Shown here piece by piece: positions 29,698-40,078 of a stretch of DNA of 64,000 bases. The stretch covers positions 1 to 64,000 of the forward strand of contig JARYLJ010000003.1 in assembly GCA_029907705.1 (NCBI GenBank), given 5' to 3'. The notes beneath the pieces were generated by a model. The model did no database searches. It was not told where the DNA came from and was given only the letters and a program-made list of their open reading frames with translations. The translations under genes were made by a program, and so were the position numbers. Numbering within the stretch: position 1 is the stretch's first letter; each line of letters starts with the position of its first letter. The stretch comes from Methanomicrobiales archaeon (GTDB taxonomy: Archaea > Halobacteriota > Methanomicrobia > Methanomicrobiales > JACTUA01).

Positions 29698-30162
29698 TTA
29701 CATTCCAGAAAATGGTTCTATATGAACCAGGCCCGCATCTGGGGAAAGGGACTCTATCCTGACCCCCCCATCCTCCCCCACGAGTTCGATCCCCGAGAGT
29801 TCCTCCGATGCACAGAGTATGTGCTGCTCCGGATGCGTGCCCCGCTGCACCTGGCAGCTCCCCCTGATGCGCTTCGAGACCGCGATCAGAACCCGGAGCC
29901 TGGACGAACCAGGATGGTTCTTCGGCAACGCGACGAGCGGGAGATGGAATCTTCTGACCAGTTCCAGAAGCATCATCGCGGGCAATATCGGACCGCCTTC
30001 GGGGCAGGAGGCGACCACGAGGTCATCCGGATCCACATGTGTGACGTCTTCGCCCCTGAAGGTCTCCACATACAGTTCAAAATGGTGCCCTGCCCTTCCG
30101 ACGAGGAGAAAAGAGCTTTTTCCCTTTATCAGGAGGAGATCATCGGCCAGCGGGACCTTCAT
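29698..30162 (-). CDS. Conserved-looking hypothetical protein
   Basis: 154 aa. Mixed alpha/beta, no membrane segment. Pieces such as DDLVVASCPEGGPILPAMMLLELVRR suggest a Rossmann-like or hydrolase-like fold, but no active-site motif is recognisable. The start overlaps the stop of the zinc-ribbon gene by 4 bases, so the two are coupled. Encoded 65 bases ahead of ATP synthase operon 2 on the same strand. Confidence 0.6.
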   Translation of the reverse strand: MKVPLADDLLLIKGKSSFLLVGRAGHHFELYVETFRGEDVTHVDPDDLVVASCPEGGPILPAMMLLELVRRFHLPLVALPKNHPGSSRLRVLIAVSKRIRGSCQVQRGTHPEQHILCASEELSGIELVGEDGGVRIESLSPDAGLVHIEPFSGM

Positions 30163-30344
30163 TCCTCGTAGACGTCATCCGACTGGCAGCTGGGACAGAC
30201 CGGCTTCTTCCCCACACCCTTGAACCTCTCTCCGCACGATCTGCACCTGTAGTCCTTCCCCTTGACTCGTTCTGAGTACTCCACATCCATCGGGCCACCC
30301 ACCGTGCACATCTGACTCACCTCATCCATAATCAGATGCCCCAT
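30159..30344 (-). CDS. Zinc-ribbon protein
   Basis: 61 aa; the start may also be ATG 30329. The C-terminal half has CRSCGERF and CPSCQSDDVYEE, two CxxC pairs that form a rubredoxin-type zinc ribbon as in many small archaeal proteins. An additional Cys lies in the N-terminal part. Coupled to the following gene. Function unknown. Confidence 0.7.
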   Translation of the reverse strand: MGHLIMDEVSQMCTVGGPMDVEYSERVKGKDYRCRSCGERFKGVGKKPVCPSCQSDDVYEE

Positions 30345-30449
30345 TTATTTAACCCTATCCTGAGCCGAAGATGGGGTGACAATCGCCTGGAAAAAAATGC
30401 CTTCGCCCGTGTGGCCAGGGATGGATCGGAATCCGTAATGGGATTGTGA

Positions 30450-30713
30450 TCAGAGCTGGATCCCGAAGAGATGCAGAACGATCACGACAAGCACACCTGG
30501 CAGGCCACCGAAGGCGCAAAGGAGAATCGTGACCAGATTGATGGGGATGTCGCCCTTTCCGAACCAGGACATCAAACCGAGCCAGTTCATGAGAAAGAGC
30601 AGGATCACGCCCACGAGGGAGTTGATCAGCAGGGTGATCGCCCTTCTGAGGAAGAAGTAAATCAGTGCCAGTATGAGGATGGCGAGGAGGATTAGCAGTA
30701 CCGACTGGAGCAT
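30450..30713 (-). CDS. BofA-like (pro-sigmaK processing inhibitor family) membrane protein
   Basis: 87 aa. Three hydrophobic stretches, with SLVGVILLFLMNWLG and the C-terminal GGLPGVLVVIVLHLFGI that mark the BofA family. In Bacillus this family inhibits the SpoIVFB protease; archaeal members have no known role. Its start overlaps the pmbA stop by one base, so it belongs to the protease-related cluster. Confidence 0.75.
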   Translation of the reverse strand: MLQSVLLILLAILILALIYFFLRRAITLLINSLVGVILLFLMNWLGLMSWFGKGDIPINLVTILLCAFGGLPGVLVVIVLHLFGIQL

Positions 30714-32011
30714 TATATACCGATGATCCTCTGAGAACTTAATCTTAATTCAGGGAGAATCGCATTGCCCACCACTCTGGATTCTTTTCCGAGCCCCTCG
30801 ACCGATTTGAGCAGATCGAAGACGTTCCCTACGAGCATGCCAGATCTCACCGGGGTGCCTGACTCACCATCCTCTATCCAGAAGGCCTTCGATAGCTCCA
30901 CCGACAGGTCTCCTGAGAGCGGATTTGCCGTATGGGCGCCGACCACATCGTGCACATACAGTGCGCGTTCCTCTTTCACATCAGAACGTTCACCATCGAA
31001 GACCAGGTTATGCACGCCGATGACGGGTGCGACCGCGTGGCCGGCCCTCACTGCACTCCCTGTGCTCTCCTCACCGTATCGGTAGGCGGTCCGCAGATCA
31101 TAGGCGAATGCACCGAGCACCCCGTCGCAGACGAAATCGAGCCTCTTCGTGGGTACGCCCTCTGCATCCCAGTCGGTCGAGCCCATCCCTTTCGCAAAGG
31201 GATCGTCGTAGATATCCAGCAAGGGTGACATGCATTCCTTCCCCATAAGAGAGGCGAGGGCGGATCGCCCCGCATGCACGTTCTTTCCACTCAATGCCCC
31301 CACGAGCACACCTCCGAGCAGATGGGATGCGGCGATCGGTGAAAGTACCACGTCGTAATTCCCTGTGGGTATCTCTACTGCATTCAGCGAATACTCCGCG
31401 AGAAAGGAGGCCTTCTCCCCCACGCGCGCTGCGTCCAGGTCGAGGTGTACGGACTGGTCGAATTCGAACGCGGTCGAATTCTCGACGATCGTCTCGCAGG
31501 AGACGGTCGCCGCGGTATGGGGGGCGGTATACTCGAGTCCGTGTGTGTTCGCGAGGGTGACCGTGGACTCCTCCAGCTCGACAGAGGCTTCTGCGATCCT
31601 CGACCGGTGCCTGGCAACCCCTTTCCCCACTTCGCGAAGGAGTCGGGCCGCCGTGAGTGGGGAGAGAATGAAGGCCGGATCCGCGGTCTCCGCACGTGGT
31701 TCGATATGTATTGGAGACGGGAGGCCACCCCAGTTCTGGGGACTCGAGAGACGGCTGCTCTCCAGCGCGGCAATCAGGCAATCCTTCCACCTTTTGGGGT
31801 CCCCCGTGCTGGATGCGCCGATCCTCCCCTGCCTGATCACCCTGATACCCATGCCCCAGGTGCAGGAGGCCTCGGCCGTCTCGCAACTCTCCCCCTTCTG
31901 CACCAATGAGAGCGACTCGCCCGATATGATGAAGACCTCCGCCTCGTCTGCCAGGCGGGAGGCCTCGCCGAGCAATTCTTCAATCAGCGCCCTTTCCTCC
32001 GACAAACGCAT
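30713..32011 (-). CDS. pmbA: TldD/PmbA family protein (PmbA-type subunit)
   Basis: 432 aa. Paralogous partner of TldD in the heterodimeric metalloprotease that trims small peptides. It lacks the HExxxH motif of the catalytic partner, as PmbA does. The C-terminal SGDLSVELSKAFWIEDGE is typical. It overlaps tldD by 32 bases, consistent with obligate co-expression. Confidence 0.9.
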   Translation of the reverse strand: MRLSEERALIEELLGEASRLADEAEVFIISGESLSLVQKGESCETAEASCTWGMGIRVIRQGRIGASSTGDPKRWKDCLIAALESSRLSSPQNWGGLPSPIHIEPRAETADPAFILSPLTAARLLREVGKGVARHRSRIAEASVELEESTVTLANTHGLEYTAPHTAATVSCETIVENSTAFEFDQSVHLDLDAARVGEKASFLAEYSLNAVEIPTGNYDVVLSPIAASHLLGGVLVGALSGKNVHAGRSALASLMGKECMSPLLDIYDDPFAKGMGSTDWDAEGVPTKRLDFVCDGVLGAFAYDLRTAYRYGEESTGSAVRAGHAVAPVIGVHNLVFDGERSDVKEERALYVHDVVGAHTANPLSGDLSVELSKAFWIEDGESGTPVRSGMLVGNVFDLLKSVEGLGKESRVVGNAILPELRLSSQRIIGI

Positions 32012-33311
32012 CCTCCAGCAACAGGTGGGGCGAACCGTCGCTTACCGGCACGGTCTGGCCCCCTTTCCCGCAGTAGCCCTGATGGAGCTCCAGATCCTTG
32101 CCGATGAGGACGATCTGGTGGAGCGTCCTCAGGATCTCGCCCGAGAGAGAGACATCCCTGAGGAGGCACCCCATCTCACCCTTCTCTATGGCAAAGCCAT
32201 ACTCGGCGTTGAACTGGAAGAAACCTCGCCCCGGGTCCACCTGCCCGCCCCTGGACCCCTTCAGGAGGATCCCTTCCCCGCATGCCTCCAGGATCTCGTC
32301 GAGGTTGGAATCGCCCTTCTCCACAAAGGTGTTGCTCATCCTCACCAGTGGCGGTTCCCCTGGCATACCCCTCGCATGTCCGATATCCCCGCCCCCCACG
32401 GCCGCGGCCGTCTCCCTGCTGTGCAGATAGGCGTTCACCCTGCCTCTGGAGATGATCTCGGTCCTCTTCACCCTCGAACCTTCCGCATCCATGGGTTCGA
32501 AGCCGAATTCCTTCTGCGAGGGGTCGTCCACGATGGTGAGTTCCTTTACGCCGATCCGCTCTCCGATCCTGCCTGCGAGCACTGAGTTCCCCTCCTTCAC
32601 GAGATCCCCCTCGCTCGCATGCCCCACCGCCTCATGTGCAAAGACTCCCGCGAGCTCGGGATCGAGGATCACCCTAGTCCGCCCCCCCTTCGCCTCGCGT
32701 GCGTCCAGGAGCGCGACTGCCCTCTCCGCGGCCTTCAACCCCAGCTCCTCCTGATGGCGCAGGTTGAACCCGAGGATTGAATGTCTGCTCTCCCTTCCCA
32801 TCTGTATCAGTCCGTTGCGCCTGGCAACCGCGCTTATCGTAAAACCGCACCTGGTCATCCTGTACTCGGAATCCAGCCCTTCCGAACTGATGATACGGAC
32901 ATGTTCTGTGCGTTCGATATAACTTGCCCTCGTATTCACGATTCCATCGATCCGTGCCGCCTTCTCCAGCGAGGCGAGCAGGGAGATTTTTTCGTCCAGA
33001 TGAACATCTCCGGGATCCTCCTTCATCGCGGGCACGTCGAGCATGCCATGCTCGGCCGGCGCCAGTTCCAGGTGCTCACCCGTGTATCCTGCGAGCGAGA
33101 AGGCCTTCTCCAATGCATCCCTGCGTGCACCCGCGGAGTCCGGGTCGAAGGCATCGGCACAAAATATCCCCCAGCCCCTGTCTCCCAGCGCTCTCAGAAT
33201 CGTCTCGTCGAAGAAGGACGAGTCTCCCCTCTCCACGATGCCGTTGTCGATATCGATCTGGGTGACACTGCCTCTCACTTGCCTGATATCATAGTAACGC
33301 GGCTCGGCCAT
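31980..33311 (-). CDS. tldD: TldD metalloprotease subunit
   Basis: 443 aa. Catalytic half of TldD/PmbA. The zinc motif HEAVGH lies in GVFAHEAVGHASEGD. The C-terminal part has GGDIGHARGMPGEPP and the family end GRGFFQFNAEYGFAIE. 5 bases separate it from the lonB stop, so lonB, tldD, pmbA and the BofA-like gene form a proteolysis operon. Confidence 0.93.
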   Translation of the reverse strand: MAEPRYYDIRQVRGSVTQIDIDNGIVERGDSSFFDETILRALGDRGWGIFCADAFDPDSAGARRDALEKAFSLAGYTGEHLELAPAEHGMLDVPAMKEDPGDVHLDEKISLLASLEKAARIDGIVNTRASYIERTEHVRIISSEGLDSEYRMTRCGFTISAVARRNGLIQMGRESRHSILGFNLRHQEELGLKAAERAVALLDAREAKGGRTRVILDPELAGVFAHEAVGHASEGDLVKEGNSVLAGRIGERIGVKELTIVDDPSQKEFGFEPMDAEGSRVKRTEIISRGRVNAYLHSRETAAAVGGGDIGHARGMPGEPPLVRMSNTFVEKGDSNLDEILEACGEGILLKGSRGGQVDPGRGFFQFNAEYGFAIEKGEMGCLLRDVSLSGEILRTLHQIVLIGKDLELHQGYCGKGGQTVPVSDGSPHLLLEDAFVGGKGAD

Positions 33312-33316
33312 CGGTC

Positions 33317-35227
33317 CTACACAACAGGTTTCGGGAGTGCCGCATCCAGCACTCTTCCAGCCTTTACGGACGCAAAGCTCCGGAGCTTCTCCAGGAACCC
33401 TTCCCGGTTCTCGGGCACGAGTGCATGCATCAGCACATCTTCGATATGATCTGCCGGCACGATCTCCACCACTTTCTGGTAACGCTCCTCGATCAGCACA
33501 TCGGGCATGTTCGCCCTCGGAATGATCACCTTCCTTATTCCGGCCTTCGCGGCCGCCTCGATCTTGTATGTGACTCCGCCCACGGGCAGCACCTCGCCTC
33601 GTACAGAGAGGGAACCTGACATCGCCAGATCCTGCCGGACGGGAATCCCCTCGATCGCACTGATCACGGCTGTGGCTACGCTGATGGATGCAGAATCACC
33701 ATCCACACCCCCATGGGTACCGATGAACTGGATATGGATGTCCATGTTCTTGATGTCCTTCCCTGTGAACTTCTTGATGATCGCACTGACATTCTTGATG
33801 GACTCCTGTGCGATCTCCCTGAGCATACCGGTGGCGATGACGGTGCCGTTCAATCCCTGCGAGGGCGTCACCTCGGCGACAATGGGAAGGACGGTGCCAC
33901 TGTCCGTGCCCATCACGGCGAGGCCATTCACACGCCCCACCCTCGTCCCTTCCACCACCGTCAGCTCGTAATCACGGCTCCGCCTGATGTAATCGTCCGA
34001 GACCTGCTCCTCGATCGACCTCGCCATGCCCTTCGCGGCGAGCACATGATCGAGCGTCGTGAAGGGGGCCCCCTGCTGCCGTGCGATATCCCCCGCGACA
34101 CGGATGAGTCCCCCGATATCCCTCAGCTTCAGCGTCAGGTGCCCCTTCCTGTTGCTCCTCCGCCTCGCCTCCCTGATCAGCTCCTCGATCGCACTGCGGT
34201 CGAAGTGAGGAATCTTTCCGTCCTTCTTCACCTCCTGTGCGATGAACCGAATGAACTTCTTCCGGTTCTCTGCATTGTCCTCCATCGTCTCCCGCATGTA
34301 GACCTCATATCCGTATCCCCTGATACGTGATCTGAGCGCTGGATGCATCCCCTGTATCGCATCCAGGTTGCCTGCCGCGATCATGATGAACCGGCAGGGG
34401 ACCGCCTCTGTCCTGACCATCGCACCGCTCGAGCGCTCACTCTGTCCCGTTATCGGGAATTCCCCCTCCTGAAGGGCGGTAAGAAGATTCTGCTGGGAGT
34501 GGGGCGTGAGGGTATTGATCTCGTCGATGAAGAGGACCCCAAGGTGCGCCCGGTGGATCGCCCCTGCCTCCACCCGGTCGTGGGCAGGCGTCTCCAATCC
34601 GCCGCTCTGGAACGGGTCATGCCTGACGTCCCCCAGGAGGGCGCCTGCGTGCGATCCGGTCGCATCCACGAAGGGTGCTGTGGCCGTCGCATCGTTGGAG
34701 ACGAGCAGTTTCGGGATCATGGACTCCTCGCGGGGGGTCGTGTAGCGGAGCGCCATGAAGACGAACGCGGCGGCGATGATCCCCATGAGCCACTGGTACG
34801 TGATGAAGGCATAGCCGATGATCGCGATCAGGAGCAGCATCAGGAGTGTATTGCGCATCTGTATGCGCTTCCTCGCCTCGGCCTTGTGGGCATTCACAAT
34901 CTGTTTTCCACGCCCTGCGGGAACAACGCGTATGATCGGATTGTTCGGATCCTCGGAGTTTGGATAGACGAGAATATCCTGCAATTCCTCCTTCGGTAGC
35001 AATTCTGCCATCGCTTTCGCCAGCATGGATTTACCCGTGCCCGGACTCCCGATCATCATCACATGACGCCGCTGGATCGCCGCCTTCTTGATTACTTCCA
35101 CCGCATGCTCCTGCCCGATCACCTGGTCGATGAGCTTCTGTGGAACCTCGATCTCGGAGGAGGTCTCGAGATCCAGACCGGCGAAAATATCTTCGCTATT
35201 ATCCAATTCGGTATCAATATTGCTCAT
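33317..35227 (-). CDS. lonB: Membrane-anchored ATP-dependent protease LonB
   Basis: 636 aa, the archaeal LonB length. Walker A GSPGTGKS at residues 60-67. Two membrane helices at about 125-165 are inserted in the AAA domain, which is the archaeal hallmark. Walker B is VLFIDEIN. The protease domain has the catalytic Ser in GDSASIS and the Lys about 43 residues later in AAKAGIRKV. Degrades unfolded and membrane proteins at the inner face of the membrane. A TATA box sits 30-40 bases before the start. Stop is TAG. Confidence 0.96.
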   Translation of the reverse strand: MSNIDTELDNSEDIFAGLDLETSSEIEVPQKLIDQVIGQEHAVEVIKKAAIQRRHVMMIGSPGTGKSMLAKAMAELLPKEELQDILVYPNSEDPNNPIIRVVPAGRGKQIVNAHKAEARKRIQMRNTLLMLLLIAIIGYAFITYQWLMGIIAAAFVFMALRYTTPREESMIPKLLVSNDATATAPFVDATGSHAGALLGDVRHDPFQSGGLETPAHDRVEAGAIHRAHLGVLFIDEINTLTPHSQQNLLTALQEGEFPITGQSERSSGAMVRTEAVPCRFIMIAAGNLDAIQGMHPALRSRIRGYGYEVYMRETMEDNAENRKKFIRFIAQEVKKDGKIPHFDRSAIEELIREARRRSNRKGHLTLKLRDIGGLIRVAGDIARQQGAPFTTLDHVLAAKGMARSIEEQVSDDYIRRSRDYELTVVEGTRVGRVNGLAVMGTDSGTVLPIVAEVTPSQGLNGTVIATGMLREIAQESIKNVSAIIKKFTGKDIKNMDIHIQFIGTHGGVDGDSASISVATAVISAIEGIPVRQDLAMSGSLSVRGEVLPVGGVTYKIEAAAKAGIRKVIIPRANMPDVLIEERYQKVVEIVPADHIEDVLMHALVPENREGFLEKLRSFASVKAGRVLDAALPKPVV

Positions 35228-35320
35228 TTCGAAATTTCCTCTTCGCGCAATGAGTACTTATATATTTAACCCCTGATGGTTTAAGTACTTTCAGCTGCAG
35301 GTAACGCCAGTGGTGATGAG
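35228..35320. promoter_or_regulatory. Divergent promoter between lonB and prs
   Basis: 93 bases. The minus strand carries TTAAATATATAAG at 35257-35269, a good TATA box about 30 bases before the lonB start. The plus strand has TTTAAGTAC at about 35278-35286, suitable for prs. Confidence 0.6.
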
Positions 35321-36169
35321 ATGAGAGTGGTCAGCACGCAGAAATCGCAGATTCTCGCCATCGGAATCGCAAAAAGTCTTGGATTGGATTTCGTCCCGAC
35401 CATCTACTCCCGCTTTCCCGACGGTGAGCACTACCTGAAGACGGGCAGGCTCGATGGCGAGACCATCGTTGTCGGAAGCCTGACGGACAGCGACAGCCTC
35501 GTACAGCTCCTCCTCCTCCTGGATGCATGCGAAGGCAGCGAGTGCACCCTCGTGCTCCCGTACATGGGTTATGCACGTCAGGATAAGCGGTTCAACGAGG
35601 GTGAGCCGATCAGTGCGAGGGCCATCGCTGGTGCGCTCGGGAGGATGGCATGCCGTGTGATTACCGTGCACGTCCACGAGCCGAAGATCCTCGTCCACTT
35701 CAGAGTCGATGCAACGAACGTTTCCCTCGGAAGGGAGATCGGTAGCTGCCTCGCCTCTAGAGGTCTGGAAAACCCCATCATTCTTGCGCCGGATGGCGGG
35801 GCGGTCGGCCTTGCGAGGAGCATAGGGAGCGAAGGGGGCTGGGAGACCGACCATCTGATCAAGACGAGACTATCTGGTACGGAGGTGAAAATTGCACCGA
35901 AGGAGCTGGATGTGAAGTCCCGTGAAGTCGTCATCGTGGACGACATCATCTCCACAGGCGGTACCATCGTACAGGCGGCCATGATGCTCCGGGAGCAGGG
36001 TGCGTCTTCGATACATGCAATCTGCGTCCATGGCGTCTTCGCAAGCAATGCATATTCTCAGCTGAAGGAGGCCGGCATCTCGGAGATCCTGGCGAGTGAT
36101 ACGATAGAGAGCGGGCTCTCCAAATATACCGCTGCGGAAGGGATCGCCCGCGCCATCGAAGGATGCTGA
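35321..36169 (+). CDS. prs: Ribose-phosphate pyrophosphokinase
   Basis: 282 aa. Makes PRPP from ribose 5-phosphate and ATP. The ATP-site segment PTIYSRFPDGEHY, the RQDKRF flexible loop and the PRPP loop VIVDDIISTGGTI are present. The length matches the short archaeal class. First gene of a plus-strand set with rtcA, nob1 and gfcR. The stop overlaps the rtcA start by 7 bases. Confidence 0.96.
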   Translation: MRVVSTQKSQILAIGIAKSLGLDFVPTIYSRFPDGEHYLKTGRLDGETIVVGSLTDSDSLVQLLLLLDACEGSECTLVLPYMGYARQDKRFNEGEPISARAIAGALGRMACRVITVHVHEPKILVHFRVDATNVSLGREIGSCLASRGLENPIILAPDGGAVGLARSIGSEGGWETDHLIKTRLSGTEVKIAPKELDVKSREVVIVDDIISTGGTIVQAAMMLREQGASSIHAICVHGVFASNAYSQLKEAGISEILASDTIESGLSKYTAAEGIARAIEGC

Positions 36170-37143
36170 CCATCGATGGTTCCAGGCTGGAGGGCGGCGG
36201 GCAGATCGTCCGTACCGCTGTGGCACTCTCCGCCCTCACCAGTGAACCCGTAAGAATCGTCAGCATCAGGGCGAAGAGGCCTGTGAAGGGGCTGGCTGCC
36301 CAGCACCTCGCCGCGGTGAAGGCGGTGGCCATGAGCTGCGATGCCGTATGCACAGGCCTGAGCGTCGGGAGCGGCGCGCTCGTCTTCGAGCCAGGTAAAC
36401 TGAAATACAGGGAGATCTCCCTCGATATCGGAACAGCGGGGAGCATATCGCTGGTGCTCCAGGCCTGGCTGCCTGTCGGCCTCGCTGCGGGAGGCACCAT
36501 CAGGATCGCAGGCGGAACAGAGGTGGAGCACTCCCCCACCATCGATTATATGGATGCGGTGCTCTTCGGCGTCCTCCGCCGATGCGGAGCAGAGGCGAGC
36601 CTGAAGGTGAATGCAAGGGGTTACTACCCGGAGGGCGGAGGAGAGGTGGTTCTTCGTACCGGCGCCTCGGCACTCACGCCGATCGCCCCCCAAAGAGTGG
36701 AGGGGGGCACGGTTAGTATCGTCTCCTGCACCCAGAACCTGCCGGATCATGTCGCTGCCAGGCAGGCGGAATCCGCTGCCGAACTGCTACAACGGGAGGG
36801 GTTGCGCGCGGAGAGTAAGCTGGAGCGGAGGAGAGGACGGAGCACGGGCTCCTCATGCACGATCTCCCTGGGCGCGAAGGGAGCGTGCGCACTGGGCAAG
36901 AGGGGTCTCCCTGCAGAGAAGGTAGGAAGAAAAGCGGCGGAGCGCTTCCTCGAGGAGTTTCGTCACGACGGTTCCGTGGACACCCACCTCTCGGATCAGC
37001 TACTCGTCTTTCTTGCAAGAGCTGGCGGCGAATACACATGCTCCAGCTTCACGATGCACGCACAGACGGTGTGCTGGCTATTCGGTGAGTTCGGACTCGA
37101 TGTGGAGGTGACAGGTGACACCCTCACCCGCTTCTCCGCTTAG
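36163..37143 (+). CDS. rtcA: RNA 3'-terminal phosphate cyclase
   Basis: 326 aa. Converts RNA 3'-phosphate to the 2',3'-cyclic form through an AMP-enzyme. It begins LTIDGSRLEGGGQIVRTAVA, the family start, and has VEHSPTIDYM and the catalytic histidine region DTHLSDQLLVFLA. It overlaps nob1 by 29 bases. Stop is TAG. Confidence 0.95.
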   Translation: MLTIDGSRLEGGGQIVRTAVALSALTSEPVRIVSIRAKRPVKGLAAQHLAAVKAVAMSCDAVCTGLSVGSGALVFEPGKLKYREISLDIGTAGSISLVLQAWLPVGLAAGGTIRIAGGTEVEHSPTIDYMDAVLFGVLRRCGAEASLKVNARGYYPEGGGEVVLRTGASALTPIAPQRVEGGTVSIVSCTQNLPDHVAARQAESAAELLQREGLRAESKLERRRGRSTGSSCTISLGAKGACALGKRGLPAEKVGRKAAERFLEEFRHDGSVDTHLSDQLLVFLARAGGEYTCSSFTMHAQTVCWLFGEFGLDVEVTGDTLTRFSA

Positions 37144-37600
37144 GTATGTGCTCGATGCTTCCGTCTTCTTCACGGATTGGCGGATGGATGGGGAGTGCAG
37201 CACGGTGCCGGGAGTGGTGGAGGAGCTCATCGATCGCCGTTCGAAGTGGCGGCTTGAGATCTTCCTCGAGCAGGGGCTGCAGGTGAGAGAGCCCACCGTA
37301 GACTCCCTGGCAAAGGTGATGGAAGCGGAGAGGAAGACCGGAGAGGGGGGAGCACTCTCCAGAACAGACAGACATCTCCTCGCCCTTGCCCTCGATCTGG
37401 GCGCCTGCCTGGTGACTGACGACTTCGCCATCCAGAACGTCGCCCACGAGCTGAAGATTCTCACAACCCCCCTGCAGCAGAGGCGTGCGATGCACAGGCA
37501 TTACCGTTACCGCTGCACTGGATGCGGCAGGTTCAGCGAGGTTTCGGGGGAATGTCCGATCTGCGGTGCCCCGGTGAGGAGGATCATAAGATACAAATGA
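37115..37600 (+). CDS. nob1: NOB1-like PIN-domain rRNA endonuclease
   Basis: 161 aa. PIN nuclease with YVLDASVFF at the start and TDRHLLALALDLGACLVTDD in the active site, followed by a C-terminal zinc ribbon (CTGCGRF, CPICGAP). This build is that of NOB1, which cleaves the 3' end of 16S rRNA. GTG 37115 is favoured because GGAGGTGA lies just upstream, inside rtcA. Confidence 0.92.
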   Translation: MTPSPASPLRYVLDASVFFTDWRMDGECSTVPGVVEELIDRRSKWRLEIFLEQGLQVREPTVDSLAKVMEAERKTGEGGALSRTDRHLLALALDLGACLVTDDFAIQNVAHELKILTTPLQQRRAMHRHYRYRCTGCGRFSEVSGECPICGAPVRRIIRYK

Positions 37601-37624
37601 TGAGAGGTGCGTAATCTCCATCTG

Positions 37625-38236
37625 ATGACTGATCTCGAAGAACTCATCAAGAAGGCAAAATATCTCCTCTCGGAGGGCCACAGCCCGGGGCAGATCGCAG
37701 ACGAGCTCTCCCTCTCGATGGAGACGGTCACATGGCTTCTCACGCAGGAGAGAGGTACAAAGGTCCCGAAGGACATGCTCATCGACTGGACGCCTGTCGC
37801 GACACATGCAGCGAATCTGAATGAACTGGCGCTGATGCTGATACAGCGTTACTATCAGGAGAGAGGGGGGAAGGAGTACTCCGAAGAGAGAGGTGGTGAG
37901 GTGATCCTGGGCATCGCACTCTCCGGCATCCCGCTCGCAACCCTCATCGCGCTCCAGGAGGAGGCGCGCCTCGGCATCTACTACCCCTCGAAGCATGCGA
38001 TTGGTGAGAGCCCGAAAGGTTCCATCAGCGGCAACTTCGCCCAGGTGGCAGGCGAACGGGTCATCGTGGTGGATGATGTGATCACGAGCGGAAAGACTCT
38101 CGCAGAAGTGGTGGGATATCTGAGGAGCCATGGTGCGACTCCGCTTGCAATCCTCGTCCTCTTCGACAAGAAGGGCCTGAGGGAGGTGGAGGGAGTCCCC
38201 GTATATCCACTCTTCCGCATCACACGGCTGGGATGA
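37625..38236 (+). CDS. gfcR: GfcR-type regulator (HTH plus phosphoribosyltransferase domain)
   Basis: 203 aa from ATG 37625; GTG 37607 is also possible. The N-terminal helix-turn-helix ([20 protein letters not shown]) is followed by an orotate-phosphoribosyltransferase-like domain with the PRPP loop [14 protein letters not shown]. In haloarchaea GfcR regulates sugar metabolism; in methanogens its target is not known. Placement beside prs is consistent with PRPP sensing. Not a true PyrE. Confidence 0.88.
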   Translation: MTDLEELIKKAKYLLSEGHSPGQIADELSLSMETVTWLLTQERGTKVPKDMLIDWTPVATHAANLNELALMLIQRYYQERGGKEYSEERGGEVILGIALSGIPLATLIALQEEARLGIYYPSKHAIGESPKGSISGNFAQVAGERVIVVDDVITSGKTLAEVVGYLRSHGATPLAILVLFDKKGLREVEGVPVYPLFRITRLG

Positions 38237-38335
38237 GGATGCGGTCAGCGGGAAGAGCGCCCCTTATACGTACCCCATTTTCTGATCGGCGAGATTTATT
38301 CATTTTTGGCAGTTGGGATAATCAGGGCCAGCATC

Positions 38336-38344
38336 TTTTATATA
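38336..38344 (+). promoter_or_regulatory. Thermosome TATA box
   Basis: TTTTATATA about 45 bases before ATG 38385, with transcription start expected near 38365. An AGGTGAT ribosome site lies 8-14 bases before the ATG. Confidence 0.65.
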
Positions 38345-38384
38345 GAACCTCAAATCCATATTTTTGACACAGGTGATATCCCAT

Positions 38385-40049
38385 ATGCTCGCTGGACAAC
38401 CCATAATCATTCTCAAGGAACATGTGGAGCGCACGAGGGGCCACGAAGCCCAGCGGTCCAATATCATGGCAGCGAAGGCGATCGCGAATGCGGTTCGGAC
38501 GACGCTGGGGCCGAGAGGGATGGACAAGATGCTCGTCTCCTCCACCGGCGATGTGGTGGTGACGAATGACGGCGCTACGATTCTGCACGAGCTCTCGGTC
38601 CAGCACCCGGGAGGGAAGATGGTCGTCGAGGTGGCAGAGACGCAGGATGACATGGTGGGTGATGGTACCACCACCGCCTGCATCCTCGTAGGTGCCCTGA
38701 TGGATGCCGCAGAAAAGATGATGGAGCAGGAGATCCATCCCACCGTCATCGCAGGCGGCTACCGCATGGGCATGGAGAGGGCGCTCCAGATAGTGGAGGA
38801 GCTCTCGATCAAAGTGAGCGAGCACGACCGCGAGATCCTGAAGAAGATCGCCGAGACCGCCATCTCGGGTAAATCCACGGACTCGATAAGGGAGAAAGCG
38901 GCAGATATCGTCGTGGATGCGGTGAATGCCGTCGCCGAACATAAGAACGGCAAAATCGTGGTCGACGAGGACGATGTGATGATCAAGACGCAGGTGGGCG
39001 AGACGATGGACGATGCAGAGCTTGTCCACGGTGTTGTGATCGATAAAGAGAGGGCGGACGAGGGCATGCCAAGGAAGATAAAAGACGCGAAAATCGCGAT
39101 CATCACCTCCCCTATGGAGATCACGAAGACGCAGGTGAAATCCAAGATTAAAATTACAAATCCAGCCCAGATGGCCGCTTTCGAGATGCAGGAACGTATG
39201 GCCCTGAAGGAGATGGTCGACCGGATCGTGAATGCCGGCGCGAATGTGGTGATCTGTCAGAAGGGCATGGCAGATGCAGTGGAGTACTATCTCGCGAAGA
39301 ATGGTATCCTCGGCATCGAAGATGTGAAGGAGAAGGATATCAAATATGCCGCACGCGCGACCGGTGCAACGGTCGTGAACAAGGTGGACGATCTCACATC
39401 CGATGCCCTTGGGCATGCGGCGGAGGTGGAGCAGCTCGAGGATGCGGAACTGGTAAAGATTTCGGGCTGCAGGAACCCGAAGGCGGTGACCATCCTCGTG
39501 CGTGGGAGCACACAGGTGCTCATCGATGAACTGGAGCGGGCATTTTACGATGGTATACGTGTGGTGATGGACGCGTTGGAGGACGGCAAGTATGTACCTG
39601 GCGGCGGTGCGATCGAGACCGAACTCCTGATGAAGCTGCGTGACTTCGCCTCATCTGTCGGTGGAAGGAAGCAGATTGCGATAGAGGCGTTTGCGAATGC
39701 CTTCGAGAGCATCCCGCGCACTCTGGCGGAGAACTCGGGGTTCAACCCCATCGACAAGCTCGTGGAGCTGAAGGCCGCACATGCGAACGGAGAGAAGTAT
39801 GCCGGCCTGAACGTGTTCACGGGCAGGATCGTTGACATGAAGGAGGAGGGCGTGCTGGAGCCCTCGAGAGTAAAGACACAGGCGATCATGAGCGCCACAG
39901 AAGCGACCACGATGCTGATCCGGATCGATGACATGATGGTTTCCAGGAAGCCGGCGAAGGAAGGCGCCGGCGGCCCTGGCATGCCACCGATGGGCGGCAT
40001 GGGCGGTATGCCCGGTATGGGTGGCATGGGGATGCCTCCCATGGGCTGA
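38385..40049 (+). CDS. thsA: Thermosome subunit (group II chaperonin)
   Basis: 554 aa. ATP-driven protein folding in a double-ring complex. ATP-site motifs [19 protein letters not shown] and VPGGGAIE are present. The C-terminal tail is rich in Gly-Met-Pro ([12 protein letters not shown]), as in archaeal and GroEL-type chaperonins. ATG 38385 was chosen because the family starts [12 protein letters not shown] and an AGGTGAT lies upstream; the frame extends 7 codons further. Single-gene unit with its own TATA box. Confidence 0.97.
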   Translation: MLAGQPIIILKEHVERTRGHEAQRSNIMAAKAIANAVRTTLGPRGMDKMLVSSTGDVVVTNDGATILHELSVQHPGGKMVVEVAETQDDMVGDGTTTACILVGALMDAAEKMMEQEIHPTVIAGGYRMGMERALQIVEELSIKVSEHDREILKKIAETAISGKSTDSIREKAADIVVDAVNAVAEHKNGKIVVDEDDVMIKTQVGETMDDAELVHGVVIDKERADEGMPRKIKDAKIAIITSPMEITKTQVKSKIKITNPAQMAAFEMQERMALKEMVDRIVNAGANVVICQKGMADAVEYYLAKNGILGIEDVKEKDIKYAARATGATVVNKVDDLTSDALGHAAEVEQLEDAELVKISGCRNPKAVTILVRGSTQVLIDELERAFYDGIRVVMDALEDGKYVPGGGAIETELLMKLRDFASSVGGRKQIAIEAFANAFESIPRTLAENSGFNPIDKLVELKAAHANGEKYAGLNVFTGRIVDMKEEGVLEPSRVKTQAIMSATEATTMLIRIDDMMVSRKPAKEGAGGPGMPPMGGMGGMPGMGGMGMPPMG

Positions 40050-40078
40050 TCCAGAAAAAACAATTTTTACCTGCAATT